Source: Chloroflexota bacterium
Lineage (GTDB): Bacteria; Chloroflexota; UBA5177; JANWHV01
Assembly (NCBI GenBank): GCA_025450255.1
Contig: JANWHV010000183.1
Coordinates: 1 to 6,388, forward strand
Direction of reading: 5' to 3'
Length of the DNA stretch: 6,388 nucleotides
Below the pieces are notes generated by a model. That model saw only the letters and a list, made by a program, of their open reading frames with translations, was not told the origin of the DNA and searched no databases. The position numbers and the translations under genes were made by a program. This document shows positions 6,303 through 6,388 of this stretch, in pieces; position 1 is the first letter of the stretch, and the number at the start of each line of letters is the position of its first letter.

Positions 6303-6310
6303 CTCCTCTC
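6303..6310 (-). promoter_or_regulatory. Shine-Dalgarno of the thuA-like gene
   Basis: The minus strand reads GAGAGGAG immediately followed by ATGAAGGTG. Spacing to the ATG is 0-2 bases, too tight. Spacing from GGAG to the GTG at 6296-6294 is 6 bases, the usual optimum. The site favours GTG, shortening the protein by two residues. Confidence 0.6.
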
Positions 6311-6388
6311 GATCGTGTGATTACTCTGGGGAGGCCGCGTGTCGCGCGGCCCTGTTCGCGGTACTGCTCAGACTTCAACCGTCCGGCG
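6303..6388. other. thuA upstream region with a GC-rich hairpin
   Basis: No gene is supported here on either strand. It contains a perfect 7-bp inverted repeat, GGCCGCG (6333-6339) and CGCGGCC (6345-6351), with loop TGTCG and no T run on either side. It could be a leader hairpin of thuA or the end of a gene beyond the right edge. No convincing promoter was found. Confidence 0.5.

Noticed and set aside
5475..6320. 281-codon plus-strand frame opposite thuA
   Set aside because: Composition is Arg/His/Gly-rich and motif-free, while the opposite strand carries every ThuA motif.

Overview
The window is bacterial, protein-dense and GC-rich. It holds five protein-coding genes, the first cut off at the left edge. 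No rRNA, tRNA, CRISPR array, transposase or phage gene was seen. The combination of a large bacterial alpha-2-macroglobulin, a DUF2203 protein and a ThuA-family protein in high-GC DNA suggests a soil or thermophile-type lineage such as Chloroflexota. That placement is an inference from gene content only.

Bases 2-4255 (+) are the C-terminal 1,417 residues of a YfaS-like bacterial alpha-2-macroglobulin, with its beginning off the left edge. Two features stand out. The thioester motif is degenerate (YPYNSTEQ, with Ser in place of Cys), and the whole visible protein has no cysteine. Bases 4256-4371 are a convergent junction carrying a near-perfect textbook hairpin terminator (15-bp stem, 4294-4328).

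Bases 4372-4919 (-) are a type II toxin-antitoxin operon: a ribbon-helix-helix antitoxin with a strong Shine-Dalgarno sequence and GTG start, then a MazF/PemK endoribonuclease toxin whose ATG overlaps the antitoxin stop (TAATG). Just upstream lie an extended -10 promoter and a tandem 8-bp repeat (ACACGTAT x2) that fits an autoregulatory operator.

Bases 4920-5175 separate the toxin-antitoxin operon from a divergently transcribed DUF2203 gene (5176-5553, +), whose start codon is uncertain. The DUF2203 gene runs head-on into a thuA-like gene (5550-6302, -), and the two stop codons overlap in a single CTAA. Bases 6303-6388 are the thuA leader with one hairpin.

No multigene pathway is evident. 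The toxin and antitoxin are the only clear functional pair. I see no convincing previously undescribed system; the most unusual items are the thioester-less, cysteine-free macroglobulin and the toxin-antitoxin operator repeat.
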